Shown here: one piece after another, positions 1-11,200 of the stretch | How the letters are laid out: every line of letters starts with the position of its first letter | Numbering within the stretch: position 1 is the first letter of the stretch | Source: Culex pipiens pallens | Taxonomy: Eukaryota > Arthropoda > Insecta > Diptera > Culicidae | Direction of reading: 5' to 3' | NCBI RefSeq assembly: GCF_016801865.2 | Contig: NC_068938.1 | Span: 53,850,950 to 53,914,949 of the forward strand | Length of the DNA stretch: 64,000 nt | Notes under the pieces: generated by a model | Told to the model about the DNA's origin: nothing | What the model saw: only the letters and a program-made list of their open reading frames with translations | Database searches by the model: none | Translations under genes and position numbers: made by a program

Positions 1-211
1 AATTTTACAATTTGTGTGAATAACTGGTTCATAGAGATTTGGTGTTCCTTGCAACTATTTCCTTTTCAATAACCGTTTGGTAACAGAAGGTTCTTCAAAT
101 GCAATTAAACAAAAACTAGGGAAAATTTGGCCAAAAAACCTAGTGAGATCGAAACTTGGGGTTTCTTAAAACTAATATCACAGACGAGTGGTGGGGTTGA
201 GTTCCGCTTCA

Positions 212-2899
212 TTAAAGGGGAAGGATGGCTTCAATCAGTGGGTTGTCCGACATCTGGCAGCTGGTCAGGAACTTCTGGAACAAGCGATCGATAAACTGGT
301 CGATCGTCTCCAGTTCGGCAAGCTGGTGGAGATCATCGGTGGGGTGCCACGGATCGAGGTTGTAGATCATCTTCAGCAATTTGTTCTGCATCCTTTGGAG
401 CTTTTTGCGGTGGGTAGCTGCGCAGGTTTTCCACGTTGGAGATCCGTACGTCAAGACTGCACGGAAAACGCACTTGTACAGCAACAGCTCGTTGTGGAGT
501 TGTAATCGGGAGCGTCGGTTCACCAGCGAGTAGAGAGCCTTCGTCAGGTTTTTGCACTTTTTGAGCGTCTGGTCGATGTGCTTGTCGTAGCGAAGCCCGG
601 TGTCTAAGACAAAGCCTAGATACTTGGCCTCTTTGGACCAGTCCACCTCCAAGCCGCAGACTTTGACCTTGGAACTCGGAAGGTACTTGGGCGCTCTTCG
701 GCGCGTAAAGAAGATGGCTTGCGTCTTGGAAGGGTTGATTTTGATCCTCCACTTTTGTTGAAACTCCTCCAGACGGTTCTGAGCAGCTTGAAGTTTGATT
801 GTGACGATTTTCGGATCGTTGTCTGTTGCAAAGAAGCCAGTATCGTCAGCAAAGAACGCATACGACACTCCGTCAATCATCAGTACATCAGCAGTGAAGA
901 TGTTGTACAGCGTTGGGCTTAGAACCGAACCTTGGGGCACGCCACACGGTATTCCGTGGATGGCCGACAGTGCACCGTTGACGTTCACTTGAAAACTTCT
1001 GCCCTTCAGAAAGGAGTGCAACATTTTGACAAGATACAGTGGGAAGTTGGCTACTACCAGCTTGTGGACAATTGCTTCCTGCCACACCGTGTCATAGGCT
1101 TTCTCTACGTCCAGCATCAGCATGCCCGTCGATTTCTTCGAGTCAAATCCTTTCTTGACTGCTTGCGCAATCCTCACGAGCTGGTGATTCGTCGAATGCG
1201 CTCGCCTGAATCCGAATTGCTCGTCGGGGACGATGCGGTTGTTGTCCAAGTGTCGGTTCATTCGTGCGAGTACTATCCGTTCCAGGACCTTACTGAGCGT
1301 ACTCAGCAGGCTTAAGGGGCGATAGTTTCCGGGTTGCGTGATGTCCTTATTCGGCTTTGGAACCGCTACCACCAACGCGTGTTTCCACGCAGCAGGAAAG
1401 TAGGACAGCTTCAGGCAGGCGTTGTAGATTTTTGTGAGGTAGATTAATCCTTTTCGCGGAAGGTGCTTCAGCGTAATGTTCCGCAGACCGTCTTGACCCG
1501 GGGCTTTCCTGTTTTTCAGCTTCCGGAAGATAGCTTTGATCTCGCTTGGCTTCGTGTATGTGGACCAGTCGTCGTTACTTTCGTTCGCCTCTGCCACCAC
1601 CGACATCGATCGCGCTACCTCGTCGTTCACTGAAGGGTCACCCGGCAAAGTGTTGTCGTGTGCCTTCGCGAAACTTTCAGCGAGCACTCTGGCTTTCTCC
1701 GCGGGGGAGATGACCAGGCCATCGTCGATACGGAAAGGAGGATTGTGTTTAACTTTATTCCGCACGAGCTTGGAAATTTTCCAGAACTTTTTGTGGCCAT
1801 TGGCGATATCGCGGACCGTATCGCCGAAGTTTTTGTACTTTAGTTTGCTGCACTCTTTTTGGATTCGTTGGTTCAGCGTTTCGACGATCAGGCCCAGCAC
1901 AGGATCTCGCGAACGGATGAACTGCCGTCGACGGGTGTTTCGCAGTGTAATCAGCAGCCGCAATCCATCTGGTAGAACCACTTTCTGCGGATTGTACTCC
2001 GCCCAGGGGACTGCAACGTCCTCAGCTTCCAGTACTGCAGACGTGAATCGGCGAACAGAAGCGTCGATCTCGGCTGTTGTCTGGATGTTGTTCAGCGACT
2101 CTACGGTTACGTCCAGCTTTCCGCCAACGTCCCGCTGGAACCGGACCCAGTCCGCTCGGTCGTAGCAGCGAACTCGTTTAGCTTGTGTCTCCGCCTGAAT
2201 GATGCAGTCGATCTCAAACGTCACGGGCAGGTGATCTGATGATAGCTCTTGATGTACTTTAGGAACTGACATGTTGACCCGGTTGTTAGACAAAACCAGA
2301 TCAATGACCGAGGGTCGTGCGCGACCACGCGGGACGTACGTCGGCGTAGTGGGAGCATGAATGAAGAAATCAGAAGTACGAAATAGGTTCATCAAAATGT
2401 TACCAGTCTGGTTTGCCCGCGTACAATTCCACATCCTGTGGCGAGAGTTGAGATCTCCCACGATGAAGTATGCTCCACTTTGCCTCGTCAGGGTTCCGAT
2501 GTCACGCTTGAAGTTGACTCGATCTTCTTTGCTGCGTCCTCCAGGGAAGTAAGCAGCAATTATGTTGATTGGATCGCCCTCCGTTTGAACACGAACGCCA
2601 ACCGCTTCAATCACCTTCGTCCGTAGATTGTCCATCGGCTTGAAACCGATTCCTCGTTTGACCAGGAGAGCAACCCCGCCCCCTCTTTCAGCAGCATCTG
2701 TTGGTCGATCCAGTCGAACAACTGAATAACCATCGATGAAAAATGACACGTTTCCCTGGAGCCACGTCTCAGTTAAAACGGCCACGTCAATTTTCTGCGA
2801 CACAATAAACTCGGAGAGTTCAAGTGCCTTCTTCGGAACGGATCGTCCGTTCCAGTTTAGTACTTTTAATTTAGTTAAACTAGTGAACGTAAATATACT
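212..2899 (-). CDS. Jockey ORF2: AP endonuclease plus reverse transcriptase
   Basis: This is the catalytic polyprotein of the retrotransposon. It nicks target DNA and reverse-transcribes the element RNA. The N-terminal endonuclease shows LTETWLQGN, GDLNSRH and SSDHLPV. The RT shows NYRPLSLLSTLSKVLERI, LDVEKAYDTVW, GVPQGSVLSP and the active-site FADD. The frame opens inside the end of ORF1 (about 2899) and reads KLKVLNWNGRSVPKKALEL, the usual Jockey start region. It has no ATG there; a GTG lies at 2803. Translation by termination and re-initiation after ORF1 is therefore likely (inference). The frame is uninterrupted to its stop at 212. Confidence 0.88.
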   Translation of the reverse strand, partial: SIFTFTSLTKLKVLNWNGRSVPKKALELSEFIVSQKIDVAVLTETWLQGNVSFFIDGYSVVRLDRPTDAAERGGGVALLVKRGIGFKPMDNLRTKVIEAVGVRVQTEGDPINIIAAYFPGGRSKEDRVNFKRDIGTLTRQSGAYFIVGDLNSRHRMWNCTRANQTGNILMNLFRTSDFFIHAPTTPTYVPRGRARPSVIDLVLSNNRVNMSVPKVHQELSSDHLPVTFEIDCIIQAETQAKRVRCYDRADWVRFQRDVGGKLDVTVESLNNIQTTAEIDASVRRFTSAVLEAEDVAVPWAEYNPQKVVLPDGLRLLITLRNTRRRQFIRSRDPVLGLIVETLNQRIQKECSKLKYKNFGDTVRDIANGHKKFWKISKLVRNKVKHNPPFRIDDGLVISPAEKARVLAESFAKAHDNTLPGDPSVNDEVARSMSVVAEANESNDDWSTYTKPSEIKAIFRKLKNRKAPGQDGLRNITLKHLPRKGLIYLTKIYNACLKLSYFPAAWKHALVVAVPKPNKDITQPGNYRPLSLLSTLSKVLERIVLARMNRHLDNNRIVPDEQFGFRRAHSTNHQLVRIAQAVKKGFDSKKSTGMLMLDVEKAYDTVWQEAIVHKLVVANFPLYLVKMLHSFLKGRSFQVNVNGALSAIHGIPCGVPQGSVLSPTLYNIFTADVLMIDGVSYAFFADDTGFFATDNDPKIVTIKLQAAQNRLEEFQQKWRIKINPSKTQAIFFTRRRAPKYLPSSKVKVCGLEVDWSKEAKYLGFVLDTGLRYDKHIDQTLKKCKNLTKALYSLVNRRSRLQLHNELLLYKCVFRAVLTYGSPTWKTCAATHRKKLQRMQNKLLKMIYNLDPWHPTDDLHQLAELETIDQFIDRLFQKFLTSCQMSDNPLIEAILPL

Positions 2900-4223
2900 T
2901 CACCATGAGCTCGTGAAGAGCGAAGAACTGTTCCTCCCTAGTCGTACACTTACTGAGTCGAGCGTACATTTCTCTCGCCAAGCCCAAGAACTCGGTAATT
3001 GAAAACAGATCGTCATTGGGAGCTGCACCGGGTGGGGAGCCAGTGCCCGGACCAGCAGCAATGTTTGCGAAGGATAGGCCGGGTGCCACCACGTTTGAGG
3101 TGAACTTCCGTGGCGAGGGTGACGCTTTCTCGGCCTGCGGTGAGGCTTTGCGAGGTTTTTTCTTCTCCTGGTGCTTGAGGTAGTCCTTGCGAGCAGTGCA
3201 TTCCTTGAAGTTGGCCGTGTGGTTGAGGTTGCAGTTGGCACATCTTATCTTCTGGCGGACGTCATCCGGGGCTTTCTCCAGCTCGGCCTTCGTTGGAAGC
3301 TGACATTCGTTCGATCCGTGCTTCTGTCCACACTTGACACAGCGAGGCGTCATGTTGCAATACCGGCTGCCGTGACCAAATCCTTGGCAGCGGAAACATT
3401 GCATCACGTCAGTTTTGTTTCGAGTGTAAAAACGCCACCAGACCACGACGTTATAGATGGTTTTCACCTCGCGAAGCTGCGTCAGCTTCACCGAACCCTT
3501 CAAGAAGTTGAGAAGGTAAAGTGCACGATTTCCACCTTCCGATTTCGACAGCACTTTGACTTCCCGCGGGAAGATGTCGTTCTTTTCCAGTTCTTCGATC
3601 AGATCATCAACCTCGAACACGGGGAGACCCGAAAGGACGATCTTCACTAGGGCGTCCTCCGGCTTGGCATGGGTGAAGAATTCCGCGTTCAACTGCACCA
3701 GCTCAGCGGTGATTTTCTGGAAAAGGTCCGCGCACTTCACCTTGATCTGGACCGCCTTCTCAAAGTTTCGTAGGCTGTAGTTGCCGCCGCCACCTCCGAG
3801 ACGTGAAATCAATTTGTTGATTTCAATCGCCGACTTGTTTCGCACTGTTATTGGGGGGCAGCGAGCCTTCGTCGTTTTCTTGACGCGGATGTCAACAACA
3901 CCCGGGATGCTGTCGCCGCTGATGCTGCTGAAATCGTCGTCGTCCATCGATTGCAAAGTGTCAAACCCGTTGGCAAGTGGGATTGGCTGGGTGGAAGCAC
4001 CCGCCCAGGTGTTTCGATTTCTCGTACTGGTGAGATCCGAATAAGATGCTCGCCGCCGGAGAGAATAGCCGTGACCTGCTGCTGCGAGTTTTTTTACTTC
4101 GGTGTCCAAAGTGGGGTTAGTTTTCAGTTTCGGACCGTAGTCCCGCCGATCGAACGTATGCTGAGTTGACTTCTTCACACCCGGGATATCATCCGGTGGG
4201 GGCTTTGGCTTCTTTTTTCCCAT
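2880..4223 (-). CDS. Jockey ORF1: gag-like zinc-knuckle RNA-binding protein
   Basis: A 447 aa nucleocapsid-like protein that would package the element RNA. The ATG at 4223 (MGKKKPKPPPDDIPGVKK) is preferred; the frame stays open upstream but without another ATG. The middle contains a diverged RNA-recognition-like region. The C-terminal half carries three CCHC knuckles (CFRCQGFGHGSRYC, CVKCGQKHGSNEC, CANCNLNHTANFKEC) and a basic K/P-rich stretch. The stop at 2880 overlaps the open frame of ORF2 by about 20 bases, which suits coupled translation. The frame is intact. Confidence 0.85.
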   Translation of the reverse strand: MGKKKPKPPPDDIPGVKKSTQHTFDRRDYGPKLKTNPTLDTEVKKLAAAGHGYSLRRRASYSDLTSTRNRNTWAGASTQPIPLANGFDTLQSMDDDDFSSISGDSIPGVVDIRVKKTTKARCPPITVRNKSAIEINKLISRLGGGGGNYSLRNFEKAVQIKVKCADLFQKITAELVQLNAEFFTHAKPEDALVKIVLSGLPVFEVDDLIEELEKNDIFPREVKVLSKSEGGNRALYLLNFLKGSVKLTQLREVKTIYNVVVWWRFYTRNKTDVMQCFRCQGFGHGSRYCNMTPRCVKCGQKHGSNECQLPTKAELEKAPDDVRQKIRCANCNLNHTANFKECTARKDYLKHQEKKKPRKASPQAEKASPSPRKFTSNVVAPGLSFANIAAGPGTGSPPGAAPNDDLFSITEFLGLAREMYARLSKCTTREEQFFALHELMVKYIYVH

Positions 4224-4340
4224 GGCAGGGACCGCGCGAGATTTCGACCCGCGATTTACGGTGGAAAACGATTTTGAAAATAAACAAGCTCGAGAGCGTT
4301 TTTCCCACGATGTTGACTGGTTGGTAGCTGTCAACGAACC

Positions 4341-4932
4341 TTCTTAAATTCTTAAATTCTTAAATTCTTAAATTCTTAAATTCTTAAATTCTTAAATTCT
4401 TAAATTCTTAAATTCTTAAATTCTTAAATTCTTAAATTCTTAAATTCTTAAATTCTTAAATTCTTAAATTCTTAAATTCTTAAATTCTTAAATTCTTAAA
4501 TTCTTAAATTCTTAAATTCTTAAATTCTTAAATTCTTAAATTCTTAAATTCTTAAATTCTTAAATTCTTAAATTCTTAAATTCTTAAATTCTTAAATTCT
4601 TAAATTCTTAAATTCTTAAATTCTTAAATTCTTAAATTCTTAAATTCTTAAATTCTTAAATTCTTAAATTCTTAAATTCTTAAATTCTTAAATTCTTAAA
4701 TTCTTAAATTCCTAAATTCTTAAATTCCTAAATTCTTAAATTCTTAAATTCTTAAATTCTTAAATTCTTAAATTCTTAAATTCTTAAATTCTTAAATTCT
4801 TAAATTCTTAAATTCTTAAATTCTTAAATTCTTAAATTCTTAAATTCTTATATTCTTAAATTCTTAAATTTTTAAATTCTCAAATTCTTAAATTCTTAAA
4901 TCCTTAAATTCCTAAATTCTTAAATTCTAAAA
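4341..4932. repeat. (AAATTCTT)n array, about 73 copies
   Basis: Nearly perfect 8 bp repeats run from the 5' end of the Jockey element to the drosha 5' flank. Variants such as TTCCTAAA and TTTTTAAA collect towards the right edge (4700-4930), as expected when outer copies decay. The unit is identical to that of the giant array at 33560-40110 and is on the same strand. The Jockey element probably inserted at or inside the left edge of the array. Confidence 0.95.
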
Positions 4933-5226
4933 TTCCGGGACCAGGACTGACGATCTTGATAGGACGCGCCATTTGACGCTTCAACGACGCTTGTTTTAGC
5001 ATTACTCATAATTGAGTACAAAGCTGGTTTTTGATAAAACTGAATTATTTCAGATTTGAGTGCAAGCTCATCTGCAGAAATTGAGTTTAACGTGTATATT
5101 TGTTTTTTTTTCCTGTCCCAAGCTGTCAATTCAACCTGCAAGCATTTAATTTTTTTTAGTCAATCGATCGACGAGTTCCAATTTTTTACAAATTTTTGTC
5201 GGAAAATAGCGTTTAACCAGTGAAAA
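4933..5226 (+). promoter_or_regulatory. drosha 5' flank and 5' UTR
   Basis: 294 bases lie between the satellite and the drosha ATG. They must hold the core promoter unless transcription starts in the array. No TATA box or Initiator stands out. The start context is CAGTGAAAAATGAGT. A 66-codon open stretch on the minus strand (about 4935-5140) has no ATG and runs into the array, so it is not called a gene. Confidence 0.4.
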
Positions 5227-8200
5227 ATGAGTTACAACAGGCCCAGTACCGGCTACTACCACCCTCGCCAACCGGATCCACCGGGAAGTCACTCGTACCA
5301 ACGCCCTTCGCCCAAACCTTCTCCGGATCCACCTCCGCCGGGAATTTCACCGCTTCCTTCCCCAGACTTCACCATTCCTCCGCCGTCGCTCTCATCCGGC
5401 GTACGTCCCCCAGGACCGTCCTATCATTCCAAAGCCCCGGAAGCCCCCTCCAGCTACCATAGATATTCCAAGTCCTCCTCCTCCTCGTACCAACACTCGT
5501 CGCACTCTTCCGGCTCATCGTCCCGGTACAACGATCGCGCCAGCGAAAGTCGCCGTGACCACTACCGCCCGTCATCCGAGCGATACCACCACCGAGACTA
5601 CCGCGCGACCAGCTCGCCACCGCACTCGTCCGGAGCGCATCACGCGGGCCGCAGCTACTCGGTTCCGAACCGGGCCGAGCCGGATTACCGGAGGCGTCCG
5701 CGGAGTCGCGATCGCGATCGATCAGCGCGGGGTGAGTCCGCTAGGCGGTATGACGGTGGCATATCGTCGGTGTCGTCCTCGTCGTCGATTACGAGTGTCA
5801 CGTCCGGCAAGGAGCGACCGTCGCGGGCTTCGCGGTTTAAGTTGGTAGGAGAGAGGGTGTTTGAGATTCAAGGATTTCGATTGTAATTTTATGTTTGATT
5901 TCAGGACTCGGAACGTGAGGCGATCTTGACCAAGTGGCGCAAAAACTACTGCGAAACTCCGGAGGACATCCGGCGCAAGTTGGCCGAACTGACCAACGAC
6001 GAGGAGAAGAGCAGCTGGGTGCGATCGTCGCCGGCGGATTTGTACTACCGTCGGGTGTCGGACAAGGTGGTAGAATCTACGCCCCGCCAGGATGCGCTCT
6101 GTTCGCTGTTTGAATCGGAACTAATCGAACGGGCTCAGAAGGTGCGCTCGAAGCAGCCTCCGTACCAGCCGCCCCCGCGGAAGCATAAGGTGCGCGTCTG
6201 TCGGCACAAGAACGACAAGTGTTCGTCCTCGGACTCGGAATCGGACGATGAGTTGAACTTTGAGGAGGAGTGCAGTATGGAGGAGTTGACGGCAAAAATT
6301 CAGCATCCCTACCGGTTGCACGTGGATTTGTGGTACAACGATCCGGGTGAGATGAACGATGGTCCGCTGTGCCGGTGCTCGGCCAGGTCGCGTAGGAGTG
6401 GCATTCGGCATGGGAAGTATCCGGGCGAAAGCGGCTTCACCAAGTGCGTTCCCAACTCGAACAACGCGGACAAGTTGTACCACTACCGGATTACGATTTC
6501 TCCGCCGACGAATTTCCTCACGAAGACGCCGACGATCATCAAGCACGATCAGCACGAGTTCCTGTTTGAAGGGTTCTCGATGCTGTCCCATCAATCGATC
6601 GGAGAGTTGCCCACTTGCAAGGTCATTCGCTTCAACATCGAGTACACGATCCTCTACATTGAGGAGCAGTTGCCGGAGAACTTTACGATTCGCGAGTTGG
6701 ATCTGTTTGAGCGATTCATGTTCAAGGAACTTCTGGAACTGGTTGACTTTACCGTCTTCCCGTCGGGAGCCAATGCTGAAGATTCGTGTCCATGCTATCA
6801 CTTCCTGCCAAGATTCGTGCGCGACCTGCCAGACAACGGGAAAGAAGTGCTGGCCATGAGCGAAGTTCTACGCTACCTCCTCGACAACTCCGGTCCTCTT
6901 GTCGCCCCGGACATCCTGAAAGAGATGAACGAAATGAGCCAAATTGAGTGGCAAGATTACGTCGATTACGTCAAAGGGATGGTGGTCACTAATCCGGGCA
7001 TGAAACCGTGCTCGGTTCGTGTTGATCAGCTCGATCGTAATGTGACGGACGTCCCAAAAGAGACCCTCACCGACGAAGACGGACTCATCCACCCGGTGAT
7101 CGTCCACTTTGGCATTCGTCCACCGCAGCTAAGCTACGCCGGCAATCCAGAGTACCAGAAGGCGTGGCGCGAGTACGTCAAGTTCCGCCACTTGATCGCG
7201 AACATGTCCAAGCCATCGTTCGAGGACAAACGTAAACTCGAAGCCAAGGAGAACCGCCTGCTGGAGATGCGAACTCAGGGCCGGATGAAGCGCAACATTA
7301 CGGTCGCGGTCAGCGCCAAAGGATTTCACCGAACCGGAATCATGTGCGACATGGTGCAGCACGCGATGGTCATCCCGGTCCTAACCGGACACCTGCGTTT
7401 CCATCGTGCTCTGGACGCGCTCGAAAAGTACATCGATTACACGTTCACCAACCGGTACACGCTCCAGCTCGCCCTGACCCATCCTTCGTACAAAGAAAAT
7501 TTCGGCACAAACCCGGACCACGCCCGGAACAGCCTGACCAACTGCGGCATCCGGCAGCCCGAGTACGGCGACCGGAAGATTCATTTCATGAACACGCGCA
7601 AACGGGGCATCAACACGCTGATCAGCATCATGTCCCGGTTCGGCAAGGAGTACGAAACGGACAGCAACATTACGCACAACGAGCGGCTCGAGTTCCTCGG
7701 GGATGCCGTCGTGGAGTTCATCACGTCGATCCACCTGTTTCACATGTTTCCGGATCTGGAGGAGGGTAGGTTGATCGATTTTGCTGATTTATTTAAACTA
7801 AACGTGGGTTTATTGCACTCGATCAGAATACAGTGTAGACGCGATTATCCGAAGCCTTGATTATCTGAAGTTTCGATTATCCGAAGGTTGTATAAGACTT
7901 CGGATATTTGAATCATGGATAAAAAAATATTTTTTTGCTCTTGAATAATCGAGTCTGGATTGTATTTCAATCGTAATTTCTCGACTTAAGGAGGTGTTAG
8001 ACTATGACAAACAATCAAACTCGCTCTTTTTCGTGTTTGACAGTTTGCCAAACTCGCAAACAACTCCAAATGTATGCTGGCTGACGTTTCTGCAAACATA
8101 TGCAGGCAAACAAACAAAGCAGGCAATCTGCCAAACTGTCAAAAAGTACGAGTTTGTTTGTTTGCCATAGCATAATACCTCCTTCACGATCCAGATTTTT

Positions 8201-11200
8201 CGATAGTAAGTTTTCAATCGACCATCGACAAATCTCGATCTACCTCGAGAAATTACAATCGAAATTTTTAATAACAAATTCAATTCAATTCAATTCGGTT
8301 TTATTTGTGAATAATCAAGTTACAATGAGTTCATTCAGGTGCATAACAGAGTTTTGGTGTTCCTTTCAGCTGTGTTTAAATCGTTATTCAATCGAAAAAT
8401 TATTACTTATAACTATGGAATAGACAAGAGTAAGAAAAAGTTTTCAAAAAACTTACAGAAAGTAATAACAAATTCAAATGTTTCAAAAACATAAAAAAAT
8501 TCAAAATCGTCAAAAAATTTAAAAACATATTCAAAAATTTAAAAAATATTTTTTTAATTCTTTAATTTTTCTGGTTTTAAATATTTTTATCACTATGAAC
8601 TTTGTAAATTTTAGATTTTTTTTTAAATTCATATTTTTTTCATTTATTTATAAATTTTAGTTTTGCTTAGCTCTTTTAATATTTTTTTTAAAATATTTGA
8701 ATACATGAAATTTTTAAAAGTCTTATCGAAATTCTCTCGATCGTCAATCGTAATTTGTCGATGATCTCAAGCTGATACAAAACGACTTCCCATTGACAAA
8801 TTACAATCAAAATATTGCGATCGAGTGTAATAATCAAGGTTGTTAACGATGAAATTATCCAGGTTCAATAACTATAACGATAGTTCTATCGATAGTCGGG
8901 ACTACGGGAACTTATATTTAAAATATTTCTAAAATTGACAAAAACCAACCAAATTATGTTGAATTTTCTGGCTTCCTTTTAGTAAATACTTTTTTGATAA
9001 TATGGTAAGTTTCAAAGTATAAATACAACAAAAAACACGAAATACCGTATATTTTTAAAAGTACGCAAAGTTTATAATTGGCGATACGATTCGAATTCAA
9101 ACGATTCGAAATTTGGCAAGCATTTTCACTGTTTTAGAGTTTTTTGAATAAAAAACTAAAATTTTCACAAAATACCGTATTTTTCAAAAAAAAAATACTA
9201 AAACTTTCACAAAACACCGCTTTTTAAAATACCTATTTTTTTTAATTCGCAATGCGGGTATTAAACGAAGTGAATTTTTACCTGCATATTCACTAATTTA
9301 GAGTTTTTTGAATGAAAAACTAAAATTTTCAAAATATACCGTATTTTTTTCGAAAATACTATTTTTTTATTATTCGCAATATGTGTATCAAAAAATTCGA
9401 AATTTAGCAAGCATTTTTACTGTTTTAGAGTTTTTTGAATTAAAAACACACATTTTTACAAAATACCGTATTTTTTTGAAAGTACACAAATTTTTAAAAT
9501 TTGCAATATGGGTATCAAAGATTCGAAATTATGCATGTGTTTTTGAATGAAATACTATTTTTTTACAAATTACTGTTTTTTAAAGAACTCAAATTTTCAT
9601 GATTTGCAACATGGGTATCAAACGAAGTGAAATTTTACCAACATTTCCATTGTTTTTTTTTTGCGTTTTTTACTGAAATACTCAAATTTTTAAAAATTCC
9701 GTATATTTTTAGTATTTTATTCAAAAAACTCTAAAACAACGATGCAAAATTTCGAATCGTTTGATACCTATATTGCAAATTATAAAAAAATGAGTAGGGG
9801 AACAGCATCTAATTCCAGCGTGCCTCTAATGTTGGCAGGTCAGAACTTTGACATTCATACATACCATACCATACCAATCAGCATAGCGCACCAGGTACGC
9901 GTGCTGTAGCAAGAAGACGCTTCCATCTTTCTCGATCTTGAGCTGCTACTCTCCAATTTCCCAGGTTACAGATCTTCCGGATATCACCATTCACTTGATC
10001 TCCCCACCGTGCGCGCGGTTTCCCTGCTCTTCTGCTTGTTCCGCCAGCTGGTTCAGCGCGGTCAAAAAGCAGTCTGACAGGCTGGCTCTCGTCCATTCGG
10101 GCGACATGGCCGGCCCACCTGAGCCTCCCGATCTTCGCCTGGGTGGCGATGGTCGGTTCTTCAAGAAACGCGTGCAGTTCGTGGTTCATGCGTCTTCGCC
10201 ACACTCCGTCAGACACCTGCACTCCACCGTAGATCGTTCGTAGCACCTTCCGTTCGAAAACTCCAAGGGCACGTTCGTCCTCCTGCCGCATCGTCCAGGT
10301 CTCGTGGCCATAGAGGACTACCGGTCTAATCAGTGTTTTGTACATCGTCAGCTTCGTGCGGCGTTGCACTCGATCTGATGTGAGAGTCTTCCGTAATCCG
10401 AAGTACGCACGATTTCCAGCAAAAATACGAGTCCGGATCTCTTTGCTGGTGTCATTGTCGGCGGTTACCAGCGATCCTAAGTACACGAACTCATCACCAT
10501 CCACAGTTAGAGGGGTGAGACTTGGGGGGCCGACATCCTTCGAACCCCTTCCTCTCATGTACTTCGTCTTCGTCGTATTCATGCCAAGTCCTACACGCCT
10601 TGCTTGTACCTTCAGTCGGGTGTAGACATCCGTCACCGTCTCCAGGTTTCTTGCCACAATGTCGATGTCATCGGCAAAAGCAAGCAACTGGTAAGACTTG
10701 TTCATGACCGTGCCACTCGTGTCAATGCCCGCTCTTCGAATGATGCCCTCAAGAACGATGTTGAACAGCGCACAGGATAAGCCATCACCTTGCCGCTGCC
10801 CTCGGCGTGATCCAAAGGGTTCCGCTAAATCCCCCGAAACACGCACGTGACACATCACACCATCCAAGGTAGCCTTGATCAGTCGAGTCAGTTTATCCGG
10901 AAACCCGTTCTCGTGCATAATCTGCCATAGCTGCTCGCGGTCGACTGTATCATAGGCCGCCTTGAAATCGATGAAGATGTGATGTGTGGGCACGTTGTAC
11001 TCACGACATTTCTCGAGGATTTGTCGGAGACAAAATATTTGGTCCGTGGTGGCGCGCGCGCCAGTGAAGCCCGCTTGGTAGGGCCCCACGAACCTCCTTG
11101 CATAGGGTGACAGCTGACGGCAGAGGATCTGGGAAAGGATTTTGTAGGCCGCGTTGATAAGCGTAATGCCGCGGTAGTTGCCGCAGTCCAGCTTATCGCC

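Larger units (their letters stand above)
1..4340 (-). mobile_element. Jockey-clade non-LTR retrotransposon, 3' end beyond window
   Basis: Two overlapping open frames are read right to left: a CCHC zinc-knuckle ORF1 (2880-4223), then an endonuclease/reverse transcriptase ORF2 (212-2899). This order is typical of the Jockey clade. The short 5' UTR (about 4224-4340) abuts an (AAATTCTT)n array. The 3' UTR runs off the left edge, so polyA tail and target duplication cannot be seen. Neither frame is broken, so the copy looks young. A solo 3' end of a related element lies near 8281-8460. The 5' boundary is placed where unique sequence gives way to the array and is good to a few bases. Confidence 0.88.

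Noticed and set aside
4920..5141. Minus-strand gene upstream of drosha
   Set aside because: The frame has no ATG and runs straight into the satellite; probably drosha 5' flank.
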